From: Verrucomicrobiaceae bacterium
GTDB lineage: Bacteria; Verrucomicrobiota; Verrucomicrobiia; Verrucomicrobiales; V1-33
Assembly: GCA_027486335.1 (NCBI GenBank)
Contig: JAIXPK010000571.1
Coordinates: 1-55,096 of the forward strand
Direction: 5' to 3'
Length of the DNA: 55,096 bases
Position numbers and translations under genes: made by a program. The notes beneath the pieces are model-generated. The model had not been told where the DNA came from. It worked only from the letters and a program-made list of their open reading frames with translations, and ran no database searches. This document shows, piece by piece, positions 44,368 to 54,500 of the stretch (positions within the stretch are counted from its first letter, which is position 1; the number at the start of each line of letters is the position of its first letter).

Positions 44368-45150
44368 TCACCCCCCCAGAAACCCAGTCAGCGGACTCGT
44401 CGCACTCGCCGCATCCCCAACCATCGGCAACCCAGCCTCCCAAGCCTCCCGCCCAGCCCTCACCGCATCCCGAAACGCCCGCGCAATCCGCACAGGATCC
44501 CCCGCCGCCGCAATCGCCGTATTCACCAGCACCGCGTCCGCTCCCATCTCCATCGCCTCCGCCGCATGACTCGGCGCACCCAGCCCCGCATCGATCACCA
44601 CCGGCACACTCGCCTGCTCAATGATGATCTCAATCTGCCGCCGGGTCTCAATCCCACGGTTCGTCCCGATCGGCGACCCTAACGGCATCACCGTCGCCGT
44701 CCCGATGTCCTGCAACCGCCTCGCCAGCACCGGATCAGCATTGATGTACGGCAGCACCGTGAACCCCTCCCGCACCAGCACCTCCGCCGCCTTGAACGTC
44801 TCAATCGGATCCGGCAGCAGATACCGCGGGTCAGGATGAATCTCCAGCTTCACCCACGCCGGCAACCCAGCCGCCACCGCCAGTCGCGCCAGCCGAACCG
44901 CCTCCTCCGCCGTCTGCGCCCCGCTCGTATTCGGCAGCAGCAAGTACCGCCGTCCATCAAGGTGCTCCAGAATGTCCGCAAACGGATCGTTCCCACCACT
45001 CAAATCCGCCCTCCGCAACGCCACCGTCACAATCTCCGTCCCGCTCGCCTCCAGCGCTTCCTTCATCAACCCCGGCGACGCAAACTTCCCAGTCCCGGTC
45101 ATCAACCGCGACCCGAACGCCCGCCCTGCAATAGTTAGTGTCTCAGCCAC
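44368..45150 (-). CDS. thiG: Thiazole synthase ThiG
   Basis: ThiG makes the thiazole phosphate part of thiamine from deoxyxylulose phosphate, dehydroglycine and the ThiS thiocarboxylate. The sequence carries the TIM-barrel signatures [46 protein letters not shown], and [17 protein letters not shown], whose lysine is the expected Schiff-base residue, then [48 protein letters not shown] and [10 protein letters not shown]. Length of about 260 residues is normal. I use the GTG at 45150 because the conserved sequence [11 protein letters not shown] begins there; a TTG six codons earlier (45168) would overlap hemQ. No thiS or thiF lies nearby. It follows hemQ by eight bases and is likely in the same operon. 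Confidence 0.95.
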   Translation of the reverse strand: MAETLTIAGRAFGSRLMTGTGKFASPGLMKEALEASGTEIVTVALRRADLSGGNDPFADILEHLDGRRYLLLPNTSGAQTAEEAVRLARLAVAAGLPAWVKLEIHPDPRYLLPDPIETFKAAEVLVREGFTVLPYINADPVLARRLQDIGTATVMPLGSPIGTNRGIETRRQIEIIIEQASVPVVIDAGLGAPSHAAEAMEMGADAVLVNTAIAAAGDPVRIARAFRDAVRAGREAWEAGLPMVGDAASATSPLTGFLGG

Positions 45151-45158
45151 AGCAGCAC

Positions 45159-46010
45159 TCAGATACAAACCCGACGGAACAACTCATCCAGCGGCAGCTG
45201 AATCCCTATCAGAAAATCCCCGAACTCCGCAAACCGCGCACTCACTTCATCAAACCGCATCTCATACACAATCGACTTAATCTGATAGGTATCGTGCGCA
45301 AACAGCGTCACCCCCCACTCATACTCATCCAATCCCGTCGACCCCGTGATGAGCTGCCTCACCTTCCCGTGATACTTCCGGCCCGTGATCGCATGCCCGC
45401 CCATCAGCTTCCGCCGCTCCGCAAACGGCAGCGCATACCAGTTGTTCCCGTCATTCCGCCGCTTCGACATCCCGTAAAAACAGAATACCGGCCAGTCCGG
45501 CATGTTCGGATACACCCGGTCCTGCCGGTACTTCGACATGTGCTGATGAAACACCGCCATCTCCGCCTCAAACTCAGGCGTCCCCGCCGCAAAACCCTTC
45601 TCCGCCGTAATCTTCGCCCCCTGCTCCTCCTCCGTCATCGAATACTCCGTCCACTCCGTCATCGAAAAATACGAATACACCGGACTCAGCACATCCGCCC
45701 CCATCGCCAGCGTCAGCCGCTTCTCAAACGCATTCGCCGTATTCAAATCCGGCGTCAGCAGCATGAACCCCAGATCCGCCTTCGGACTCACCATCGAAAA
45801 ATGCAGCACCTGCGTCTGCGGCATCGCCCGATACTCCTGCACCAGCTTCGTCAGCTTCGTCTTCGCACGCATCTGCTCGTCGCGCCCCATCGCCTCCCAC
45901 TGCGACCGCTCAATCCGGTAAAATAAATGCAGCACATGCCAGCCTTCCTGCGGCACCAGCGCCGGGGCCTTCACTGCAGCAGTTTTAGAAAGAGAAACAG
46001 GATCACTCAC
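45159..46010 (-). CDS. hemQ: Coproheme decarboxylase (HemQ/ChdC), chlorite-dismutase family
   Basis: HemQ performs the last step of coproporphyrin-dependent haem synthesis, decarboxylating coproheme to haem b with peroxide. The family pattern is clear: [67 protein letters not shown] (carrying the conserved Tyr and the MSKRR signature), [31 protein letters not shown] and [16 protein letters not shown]. The His in GGHAITG would be the haem ligand. I start at the GTG at 46010 (283 residues); an ATG at 46106 and a longer frame to 46187 give a low-complexity leader that would overlap the divergent gene. AGGAGGTGAAT at about 46043 is a good ribosome site but lies too far upstream. It leads the hemQ-thiG pair. 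Confidence 0.93.
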   Translation of the reverse strand: MSDPVSLSKTAAVKAPALVPQEGWHVLHLFYRIERSQWEAMGRDEQMRAKTKLTKLVQEYRAMPQTQVLHFSMVSPKADLGFMLLTPDLNTANAFEKRLTLAMGADVLSPVYSYFSMTEWTEYSMTEEEQGAKITAEKGFAAGTPEFEAEMAVFHQHMSKYRQDRVYPNMPDWPVFCFYGMSKRRNDGNNWYALPFAERRKLMGGHAITGRKYHGKVRQLITGSTGLDEYEWGVTLFAHDTYQIKSIVYEMRFDEVSARFAEFGDFLIGIQLPLDELFRRVCI

Positions 46011-46172
46011 AGCTTTGTTCTTGGTTTGCGGGGATTCACCTCCTCTCTCCGGGTGCCGCCGCCGCTCTGCAACCGTATTAGACGCGCCTCCCCTTCTTCT
46101 CCCCATCCCCTCCCCCTCCGCCAACCCGGCCCTTTTCCACCCGCCCCACCCGTGCCACCCGTTCCTCTTCCC

Positions 46173-47075
46173 ATGACCCACCCCCAACTCTCGGCCATCC
46201 TCTCCTCAGGCGCCGCCATCGATCTCTCTCCACACCTCCGTCTCCGCTTCTCCGGCTCAGACCGCCTCCGCTACCTCAACGGCCAACTCACCAACGACGT
46301 CGCCAAGGCCTCCCCAAACCTCATCCTCCCAGCCGCCGTCACCAACCTCAAGGGCCGCCTCGAAGCCATCGTCCACCTCCACTCCTCCCCAGACGCCATC
46401 TTCCTCGACGCCCCAGCCTCCCTCCGCGACTCTCTCCCTCCTCGTCTCGAAAAATACATCATCGCCGACGATGTCGCCGTCGACGATCTCTCGGACTCCA
46501 CCTCTCTCATCCACATCGCCGGTCGCTCCCCAGTCCAACTCACCCCTCTCCTCTCGGAAACCGAACACGCCATCGCCCACCCGCGCTTCGGCATCCCCGG
46601 CACCGACATCTGGTCCACCCCAGACCGTCTCGAGTTCTGGCTCGCCCAATTCCCCGCCCTCTCCCCATCCGACGCCGCCAACCTCATGGTCCTCCACGCC
46701 ATCCCCGACTGGGACCGCGACCTCTCCGACGGCATCCTCCCACCCGAGGCCCGCATGGAATCCACCCACATCGACTACCACAAGGGCTGCTACATCGGCC
46801 AGGAAGTCATCAGTCGCATGCGCACCGCCGGAAAAACCAACCGTCTCCTCGTCCCCGTCCGCATCCCCGACGCCATCCCCTCCCAAGGCTCGCAACTCTT
46901 CCTCCCGGACGCCCCCGACTCCCCAGTCGGCACGCTCTCCAGCACCGGCCCCCACCCCGACGGCGGCGCCATCGCCCTCGCATGGCTCCGCCGCGACGCC
47001 GGCCCCGGCCCATGGTCCTGTCTCCCCCCAGCCCCACTCGCCGCTCCTCCTTGTCTCGCCTCCCGCATCAGCTGA
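46173..47075 (+). CDS. ygfZ: YgfZ/GcvT-like folate-binding protein
   Basis: A 300-residue member of the YgfZ/GcvT family, linked to iron-sulfur cluster repair and maturation in a tetrahydrofolate-dependent manner. The decisive signature is KGCYIGQE (Lys204-Glu211), the conserved K-G-C-x-x-G-Q-E box with its essential Cys206. The N-terminal part has RLRYLNGQLTNDVAK and the typical LKGRLEAIVHL. The upstream open frame (from 45927) is low-complexity and antisense to hemQ, so the ATG at 46173 (MTHPQLSAIL) is preferred. It diverges from hemQ; haem and Fe-S metabolism side by side could reflect shared redox regulation, but no operator was found. Confidence 0.93.
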   Translation: MTHPQLSAILSSGAAIDLSPHLRLRFSGSDRLRYLNGQLTNDVAKASPNLILPAAVTNLKGRLEAIVHLHSSPDAIFLDAPASLRDSLPPRLEKYIIADDVAVDDLSDSTSLIHIAGRSPVQLTPLLSETEHAIAHPRFGIPGTDIWSTPDRLEFWLAQFPALSPSDAANLMVLHAIPDWDRDLSDGILPPEARMESTHIDYHKGCYIGQEVISRMRTAGKTNRLLVPVRIPDAIPSQGSQLFLPDAPDSPVGTLSSTGPHPDGGAIALAWLRRDAGPGPWSCLPPAPLAAPPCLASRIS

Positions 47076-47123
47076 CGCCCCTTCCTCCTCTTCCCCTCTC
47101 CACCCTTCACTCCCTCCCATCCC

Positions 47124-48197
47124 ATGACCAAACGCTGGAAAATCGCCGGTATCAACTTCGACCACTTCCACATGGGCGACCTCCTCCGCATGGCCCACAA
47201 CCACCCGGACGCCGAAATCACCGCCATCTGCGACCCCGACCCCGCCCGCATGGCCGACGCCCAGCGCAATTTCAACCTCCGCGACGACCAGCTCTTCACC
47301 GACCCCGCCGCCTGCCTCGACGCCACCCGCCCGGACCTCCTCATCCTCTGCCCAGCCGCCGCCCGTCACGCCGAATGGGTCGAACGCGTCGCCCCATGGG
47401 GCATCCCCGTCATGGTCGAAAAACCCTTCGCCGCCTCCGTCGCCGAAGCCGACCGCATGATCGCCGCCATGGCCGCCTCCAACGCCCCGCTCGCCATCAA
47501 TTGGCCCATCTGCTGGGTCCCCGCCCACGCCACCGCCCGACGTCTCGCCTCCGAAGGCCTCATCGGCACGCTCTCCGAAGTCCACTACTACGGCGGCAAC
47601 CGCGGCCCACTCTACCACGGCGCTGACAAAACCGAAAAGGAACCCTCCACCGCCGACAAGGCCGCCTCATGGTTCTACAAAGCCTCCGAAGGCGGCGGCT
47701 CTCTCCTCGACTACCTCGGCTACGGCGCAACCATCGCCACATGGTTCCTCAACGGCATCGCCCCACTCGAGGTCACCTGCGTCACCGCCGCCTCCGAAGG
47801 CCTCGAAGTCGACGAACACAGCATCACCATCGCACGCTATCCCTTCGGCCTCTGCCGCTTCGAAACCCGCTGGGGCACGTTCACCGACCCATGGACCCAT
47901 CAGCCCCAACCCAAGTGCGGCTTCATCCTCAAAGGCTCGGAAGGCACCATCGCCTCCTACGACTACGAACCCTCCATCCGCGTCCAGACACGCTCCCGAC
48001 CCGAAGGCTTCGATGTCCCCGCCGACTCCCTCGCCGCCCCCTTCCGCAATCCCGTCGAATACCTCATCCACTGTCTCTCCAATCACCTCCCCATCGAAGG
48101 CCCACTCTCCACCACCACCTCCCGCACCGGCCAACGCATCGTCGACACCGCCTTCCTCAGCGCCCTCCAGAAAAAAACGCTCCCGCTCGTCCCCTGA
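47124..48197 (+). CDS. Gfo/Idh/MocA-family oxidoreductase
   Basis: A 357-residue NAD(P)-dependent oxidoreductase-like protein. The N-terminal Rossmann fold runs from WKIAGINFDHFHMGDLL through AICDPDPARM, RPDLLILCPAAARHAEWV and VMVEKPFAASVAEADRM; the EKP triad is the family hallmark. The C-terminal half has the alpha/beta domain (GNRGPLYHG, KASEGGGSLLDYLGYGATI) that carries the substrate site. The usual glycine-rich G-x-G-x-x-G is replaced by GINFDHFHMG, so cofactor binding is unusual. No signal peptide is present. The substrate is probably a sugar or inositol derivative, but nothing nearby settles this. It lies 48 bp after ygfZ on the same strand. Confidence 0.9.
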   Translation: MTKRWKIAGINFDHFHMGDLLRMAHNHPDAEITAICDPDPARMADAQRNFNLRDDQLFTDPAACLDATRPDLLILCPAAARHAEWVERVAPWGIPVMVEKPFAASVAEADRMIAAMAASNAPLAINWPICWVPAHATARRLASEGLIGTLSEVHYYGGNRGPLYHGADKTEKEPSTADKAASWFYKASEGGGSLLDYLGYGATIATWFLNGIAPLEVTCVTAASEGLEVDEHSITIARYPFGLCRFETRWGTFTDPWTHQPQPKCGFILKGSEGTIASYDYEPSIRVQTRSRPEGFDVPADSLAAPFRNPVEYLIHCLSNHLPIEGPLSTTTSRTGQRIVDTAFLSALQKKTLPLVP

Positions 48198-48338
48198 CGC
48201 CCCACCCACGTTCCACAACCGTCCAGCAACACCGGATTCGGGAAACATTCGCGGACCCGCTTCCCGTAGACACCCGCCCCTCCCCGTGCTCCCTCACACC
48301 CCAGCACGTCTCCCAACCGCTCCCTTCCCCAGCACAGC

Positions 48339-51300
48339 ATGCACTCAATGATCAAATGGTTCGCCCGCAATCACGTGGCCTCGAACCTCCTCATGTGGCT
48401 CATGCTCCTCCTCGGAGCCTTCCTCGCATGGAAAAAAATCCCCGTCGAATACTTCCCCGAAAACGAACCCGACGAGGTCCGCGTCTCCATGTCCTACCGC
48501 GGTGCCACCCCCGCTGAAGTCGAAGAAGGCATCGTCATTAAACTCGAAAACGCCGTCCGCGACCTCCCCGGCATCCGCGAAATCCGCAGCTTCTCCTCCG
48601 AAGGAAGCGGCGAAATCGAAATCGAAGTCGAAAAAGGCAACGACCCCCGCCAGCTCCTCGACGACATCAAAAACCGCGTCGACGCCATCAATACCTTCAC
48701 CGCCGACATGGAACGGCCGGTCGTCGCCCTCAACCAGCGCACCATGTCCGCCGTCACCGTCATCGTCGGCGCTGACATGTCCGCTCACGACCTCCGCAGG
48801 CTCGGCGAAACCGTCCGCGACCAGCTCACCATGCTCCCTGGCATCACCCTCGCCAATCTCCGCGGGGTTCGCCCATACGAAATCTCCATCGAAATCGCCG
48901 AGGAAAGTCTCCGCCGTTACGGCATGTCCATCGCCGATGTCTCCGCCGCCATCCGCCGCAATAGCATCGACATCCCCGCAGGTGGCGTCAAAACCGCCGC
49001 CGGAGACGTCCTCCTCCGCACCAAGGGCCAGGCCTACCGCCGCGACGAATTCGAAAACCTCGTCCTCCGCGCCGAACCCAACGGAGCCCGCGTCCTCCTC
49101 AAGGACGTCGCCACCATCAGCGACGACTTCAACGAGGACCCGCTCTACTGCATCTACAACGGTAAACCCAGTGTCTTCGTCCGCGTCGAACGCACCGGCG
49201 ACCAGAACCTCCTAACCGTCACCGATTCCGTCAAGGAATGGATCAAAACCGCCGGCGACCGTCTCCCCGCAGGCGTCGAACTCAGTCTCTGGCGCGACAA
49301 CTCCCGCCCAGTCCGCGAACGTCTCTCCTACCTCCTCTGGAACGGTCTCCAGGGCGGTGCCCTCGTCTTCATCACCCTCGCCCTCTTCCTCCGCATCTCC
49401 TTCGCCTTCTGGGTCGTCCTCGGCATCCCCATCGCCTTCGCCGGCGGCCTCATCGTGATGCACTACCTCGGCTTCACGATCAACATGTTCAGCCTCTTCG
49501 GCTTCATCGTCGTCATGGGCATCATCACAGACGACGCCATCGTCGTCGGCGAATCCGTCTACAGTCACGCCAAACTCGGCAAATCCCCGGAAGACGCCGC
49601 CATCGAAGGAACCCTCGACGTCGCCACCCCAGTCACCTTCGGCGTCCTCACCGTCGTCGTCGCCTTCCTCCCCCTCCTCGTCATGACCGGCCGCTGGGGC
49701 TCCTTCTTCGAACAAATCCCCGTCGTCGTCGTCCCCGTCCTCCTCGCCTCTCTCATCGAAAGCAAACTCATCCTCCCCGCCCACCTCTCCTCCATCCGCT
49801 GGGACCGCAAACCCTCACGCTTCGGCCGCATCCAGCAGGGCATCGCCGACTGGCTCGACTCCTTCGTCGTCCAGAAGCTCTACCTCCCGATGCTCAAGGT
49901 CGCCATGGAGCACCGCTACGCCACCCTCGCCCTCTTCATCGGCATCCTCGCCATCAGCTTCGGTACCCTCAAAGGCGGTCACCTCAAATGGGTCCCCTTC
50001 CCCCGCTTCCAGTCCGACTCCGTCTCCGGTCAGCTCGAAATGAGCCTCGGCACCCCCGCCCACGTCACCGAGGCCCACATGCGCCACATGATCGAAACCG
50101 CAGGCACCATTCAGAAGAAGTACCTCAACGCCTCCACCGGCCGCAGCGAGGTCATGAACATCATGGCCGTCATGGGCTCCATGGGCGCTAGCATGGCCCG
50201 CGTCGGCAGCTCCGGCGCTTCCCACATCTGCGAGGTCGTCCTCGAACTCCCACCTCCCGAAGAACGCACCATCGACACCGAAGCCCTCAAAAGCGAATGG
50301 CGTAAACTCATCGGCGAAATCCCCGGTGCCCGCGAACTCCGCTTCCAGGACTCATGGGGCACCGGCCGCCCACCTCTCGACATCCAGATCAGCGGCCAGG
50401 ACCTCGCCGAAATGCTCGCCGTCTCCGAAAAACTCCAGGAACACCTCAAAACCTACGACGGCATCAACGACGTCTACGACGACTACGCCACCGGCAAACA
50501 GGAAATCCAGATTGTTAGCGTCAAACCGGAAGCCGAAGCCCGCGGCGTCACCCGCGAAATCCTCGCCCGTCAGCTCCGCCAGGCCTTCTTCGGCGACGAA
50601 GCCCAGCGCATCCAGCGCGGCCGCGACGATGTCCGCGTCATGGTCCGCTACCCCAAAGACGAACGCACCAGTCTCGACAATCTCGAGAAAATGCTCATCC
50701 GCGCCCCCGACGGCTCCGAAATCCCCTTCTCCTCCGCCGCAGAATTCCGCTTCGGCCGCAGCCCAACCTCCATCCGCCGCTTCAACCGCGCCCGCGTCAT
50801 CCACGTCCTCGCCGACATCGACCAGAAAGCCGCAGACATCATCGCCGTCCGCGCCGCCATCGACGCCCACCTCAAGGAGCTCGTCCGCGAATACCCCTCC
50901 CTCACCCTATCCATCGAAGGCGAAGCCCGCGAGGAACGCGAATCCTTCGAAACGCTCATCTGGGGCCTCGTCTTCGTCCTCTTCGCGCTCTACACGCTCA
51001 TGGCCATCCCCTTCAAGAGCTACTGGCTGCCCCTCATCATCCTCCTCGTCATCCCCTTCGGCTGGATCGGCGCAGCCCTCGGCCATCTCATCAAGGGCAT
51101 GGCCATCTCCTTCTTCTCGGTCCTCGGCATGCTCACCCTCAGCGGGGTCGTCGTGAACGACAGTCTCGTCCTCGTCGATTACGTCAACAAATGCCGCGAC
51201 GAAGGCATGTCCGTCCCGGACGCCGCTCGCGCCGCAGGCACTTCCCGCTTCCGCGCTATCTTCCTGACAAACCTCACCACCTTCGCAGGCCTCGTCCCCA

Positions 51301-51506
51301 TCATCTTCCAGGGCACGCTCAGCGAGAACTTCCTCAACCAGATGTCCATCAGCATCGCCTTCGGGGTCATGTTCTCCTTCACCGTCACGCTCTTCCTCGT
51401 CCCCATCAATTACCTCGTCCTCGACGACATCAGCCGTCTCCTCGCCCGCCTCCGCGGCCCATCCCCCGCCCCCCACCAACCCGCCTCCCCTGCCTCCACC
51501 GTCTGA
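48339..51506 (+). CDS. RND-family inner-membrane transporter (AcrB type)
   Basis: A 1055-residue RND transporter. Membrane segment 1 is near residues 13-31 (NHVASNLLMWLMLLLGAFLA), followed by the first periplasmic porter domain with the family sequences YRGATPAEVEEGIVIKLENA and LPGIREIRSFSSEGSG. The central helices (about 340-500) include GIPIAFAGGLIVM and the proton-relay GIITDDAIVVGE with Asp398-Asp399. After a second porter domain, helices 8-12 start near residue 870 (LIWGLVFVLFALYTLMAIPF), including SGVVVNDSLVLVDYVNK. It uses the proton gradient to pump substrates from the membrane or periplasm. No membrane-fusion protein or outer-membrane channel gene is adjacent, so its partners are encoded elsewhere. 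MHSM gives two possible starts. Confidence 0.95.
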   Translation: MHSMIKWFARNHVASNLLMWLMLLLGAFLAWKKIPVEYFPENEPDEVRVSMSYRGATPAEVEEGIVIKLENAVRDLPGIREIRSFSSEGSGEIEIEVEKGNDPRQLLDDIKNRVDAINTFTADMERPVVALNQRTMSAVTVIVGADMSAHDLRRLGETVRDQLTMLPGITLANLRGVRPYEISIEIAEESLRRYGMSIADVSAAIRRNSIDIPAGGVKTAAGDVLLRTKGQAYRRDEFENLVLRAEPNGARVLLKDVATISDDFNEDPLYCIYNGKPSVFVRVERTGDQNLLTVTDSVKEWIKTAGDRLPAGVELSLWRDNSRPVRERLSYLLWNGLQGGALVFITLALFLRISFAFWVVLGIPIAFAGGLIVMHYLGFTINMFSLFGFIVVMGIITDDAIVVGESVYSHAKLGKSPEDAAIEGTLDVATPVTFGVLTVVVAFLPLLVMTGRWGSFFEQIPVVVVPVLLASLIESKLILPAHLSSIRWDRKPSRFGRIQQGIADWLDSFVVQKLYLPMLKVAMEHRYATLALFIGILAISFGTLKGGHLKWVPFPRFQSDSVSGQLEMSLGTPAHVTEAHMRHMIETAGTIQKKYLNASTGRSEVMNIMAVMGSMGASMARVGSSGASHICEVVLELPPPEERTIDTEALKSEWRKLIGEIPGARELRFQDSWGTGRPPLDIQISGQDLAEMLAVSEKLQEHLKTYDGINDVYDDYATGKQEIQIVSVKPEAEARGVTREILARQLRQAFFGDEAQRIQRGRDDVRVMVRYPKDERTSLDNLEKMLIRAPDGSEIPFSSAAEFRFGRSPTSIRRFNRARVIHVLADIDQKAADIIAVRAAIDAHLKELVREYPSLTLSIEGEAREERESFETLIWGLVFVLFALYTLMAIPFKSYWLPLIILLVIPFGWIGAALGHLIKGMAISFFSVLGMLTLSGVVVNDSLVLVDYVNKCRDEGMSVPDAARAAGTSRFRAIFLTNLTTFAGLVPIIFQGTLSENFLNQMSISIAFGVMFSFTVTLFLVPINYLVLDDISRLLARLRGPSPAPHQPASPASTV

Positions 51507-51584
51507 TTTTCATATCAGTCGAGGGCGGATTTTGTATGCACGGCCGCCTTGCCGCACCACGTCTCTCCCCATATCCATTACACC

Positions 51585-54500
51585 ATGCAGAAGTTCCTCC
51601 TCCTCTCCGCAGGCCTCCTCGCCGCCTCTCCAGCCGCTGCCCAGCGGCTCGAAGTCCTCTTCCTCGGCGACAACGGCCACCACGAACCCGCCGAACGCTT
51701 CCCCCAGCTCCTCAAGGGCCTCGGCCCCCTCGGTGTCAATCTCACCTACACCAGCAGCGCCGATGACCTGAACCCTGACACCCTCGGGCACTACGACGCC
51801 CTCATGGTCTACGCCAACATCGACGCCATCACCCCTCCCCAAGAAAAGGCCCTCCTCGACTACGTCCGCAGCGGCCACGGCTTCGTCCCCCTCCACTGCG
51901 CCAGCTACTGCTTCCGCAATTCCATGCAGGTCGTCCAGATGATCGGCGGCCAGTTCAAAAGCCACGGCACCGGCACGTTCAATACCTCCATCACGGACCT
52001 CAACCACCCCATCATGAAGGGCTTCAAACCCTTCGAAACATGGGACGAAACCTACGTCCACCACCTCGGTAACCCAGACCGCGTCATCCTCCAGAAACGC
52101 GAGGAAGAACCCTACACATGGGTCCGCTCCGAAGGCAAAGGCCGCGTCTTCTACACCGCCTACGGCCACGACGCCCGCACCTTCGCCAACCCAGGCTTCC
52201 ATGACCTCGTCTTCCGCGGCACGCTCTGGGCCGTCGGCGACGACCGCGCCGCCAAGTTCACCGCATGGAAACCAAAACCCTTCGAGTACTCCGCCGAAGG
52301 TCAGGTCCCTAACTACGAGCGCCGCAACCCCGCCCCGCAGCTCCAGCTCCCCCTCCCCGTCGAGGAAAGCCGCAAGCACATCCAGGTCCCCGCTGGCTAC
52401 CGCCTCGAAACCATCGCCACCGAACCGCTCATCTACAATGTCATCGACATGAAGTGGGACGAGCTCGGCCGCCCATGGATCGTCGAAACCAAGGACTACC
52501 CCAACGTCATCAAAAAACAGGAGGACGGCAGCGACCGCATCTCTTTCCTCGAGGACTCCAACGGCGACGGGCTCATGGATAAATCCACGGTCTTCGCCGA
52601 CAAGATCAACATCCCCACCAGCATGGTCTTCGCCAACGGCGGGGTCATCGTCAGCGCCGCCCCGGACACCATCTTCCTCAAGGACACCAACGGCGACGGC
52701 AAAGCCGATGAACGCAAGATCCTCTTCTCCGGCTGGGGCAAGGGCGACACCCACGCCGGCCCTAGCAATCTCCACTACGGCTTCGACGGCTGGGTCTGGG
52801 GCTGCGTCGGCTACTCCGGCTTCGGCGGTGTCGTCGGCGGCGAAGAACACCGCTTCGGCCAAGGGGTCTTCCGCTTCAAACCCGATGGCTCCAAACTCGA
52901 ATTCCTCGGGCCCACCTCCAACAACACATGGGGCTTCGCCTTCAACGAAAACGGCGATGTCTTCGGCTCCACCGCCAATAACCAGAGCAGCTTCTACATG
53001 CCCATCCCCCTCACCGCCGCCAAAGGCGTCGAAGGGTTCGAAATCTATGACCGGCTCCCCGGCATCGATTCCAACAAGCGCATGTGGACCATCATGGATA
53101 AACTCCGCCAGGTCGATGTCTTCGGCGGTTACACCGCCGCCGCCGGCCACGAAATCTACACCGCTCGGCGCTTCCCTCAGGAAACATGGAACCGCATGGC
53201 CCTCGTGACCGAACCCACCGGCCACGTCGTCTACCGCGCCATGCTCAAACAGGAAGGCACTCACTTCACCGCAGAAAACGGCTGGAACCTCATGGCCGGC
53301 GCCGACGAATGGGTCGCCCCAGTCCACGCCTCCACCGGCCCCGACGGAGCCGTCTGGGTCAGCGACTGGTACTCGTTCATCGTCCAGCACAACCCCACGC
53401 CTAGCGAAAACAACGGCGGCTTCCGCGCCACCAACGGTCAGGGCAACGCCTTCGTCTCCACGCTCCGCGACACCGAACGCTGCCGCATCTACCGCATCGT
53501 CCCGGAAAACTCCAAGGCCCCCGAAGCCCTCAAGCTCTCCAAGGACCAGCCCGCCACCCTCCTCGCCGCCCTCAAATCCGATAACCTCCTCTGGCGTCTC
53601 CACGGGCAGCGGCTCCTCATCGAACGCGCCCAGCAGGACGTCGTCCCACAACTCCTCGAACTCCTGGCCGACCAGTCCACCGACGCCATCGGCATCAACG
53701 GCGGCGCGCTCCACGCGCTCTGGTCACTCCACGGTCTCGGCGCTGTCCAGGGAGGCAATCCCGCCGTCCAACGCGCGGTCCTCGCTTCCCTCAAGCACCC
53801 GGCTCAAGGCGTCCGCCGCGCCGCCCTCAAGGTGCTCCCACGCGACGAAGCCACCGTCGCCGCCATCCTCGAAAATCAGCTCCTCGCTGACAAGGAACCT
53901 CTCGTCCGTCTCGGCGCACTCCTCGAACTCTGCTCGCTCCCGCCTTCCGCCCCAGCCGGCGCGGCCATCTACGCCATGAAGGCCGATAAGACAAACATGG
54001 AAGACCGCTGGATCCCCTACGGCCGCGCCCTCGCCGCCACCCACCACGCCGAGGGCTTCCTCGCCGCCGCCCTCAAGGACGAACCCTCCGCCGACGCCCC
54101 CAAAGAAGAAATCAAACCCGTCGAAGCCCCCAAGAACCTCATCAACAACGGTTCCTTCGAATCCGTCGACGGCAAGCTCCCCACCGGCTGGCAAGTCCGC
54201 ACCTACTCCGGTTCCGCCTCCCACGAGGTCGTCGATGGCGGCCGCAATGGCGGCAAGTGCATCCTCATCAACTCCGCCAACGGCGCAGACACTAGCTTCC
54301 ACTTCGACCTCGATCTCGACCAGAACTGCGACTACCTCCTCACCGGCTGGGTCAAAACCGAGGACTTCAAACTCAAAGGCGGCCAGGGCGCCATGATCCA
54401 GCTCCACATGCTCAACGGCAAACAACCGACCTCCAAAAAACTCAAGGGCACCAACGACTGGACTCAACTCGAACTCCGCTTCTCCTCCGGCCGTCAGCGC

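Noticed and set aside
45927-46172. N-terminal extension of the YgfZ-like protein
   Set aside because: Low-complexity Pro/Ser/Arg sequence overlapping hemQ; the conserved domain begins at the ATG at 46173.
46257-47618. A 453-residue minus-strand frame across ygfZ and the oxidoreductase gene
   Set aside because: Gly/Val/Glu-rich shadow spanning two forward genes with diagnostic motifs.
51510-53714. A 734-residue minus-strand frame antisense to the ThuA giant
   Set aside because: Low-complexity acidic composition with no motif; the forward frame has a signal peptide and five recognisable domains.
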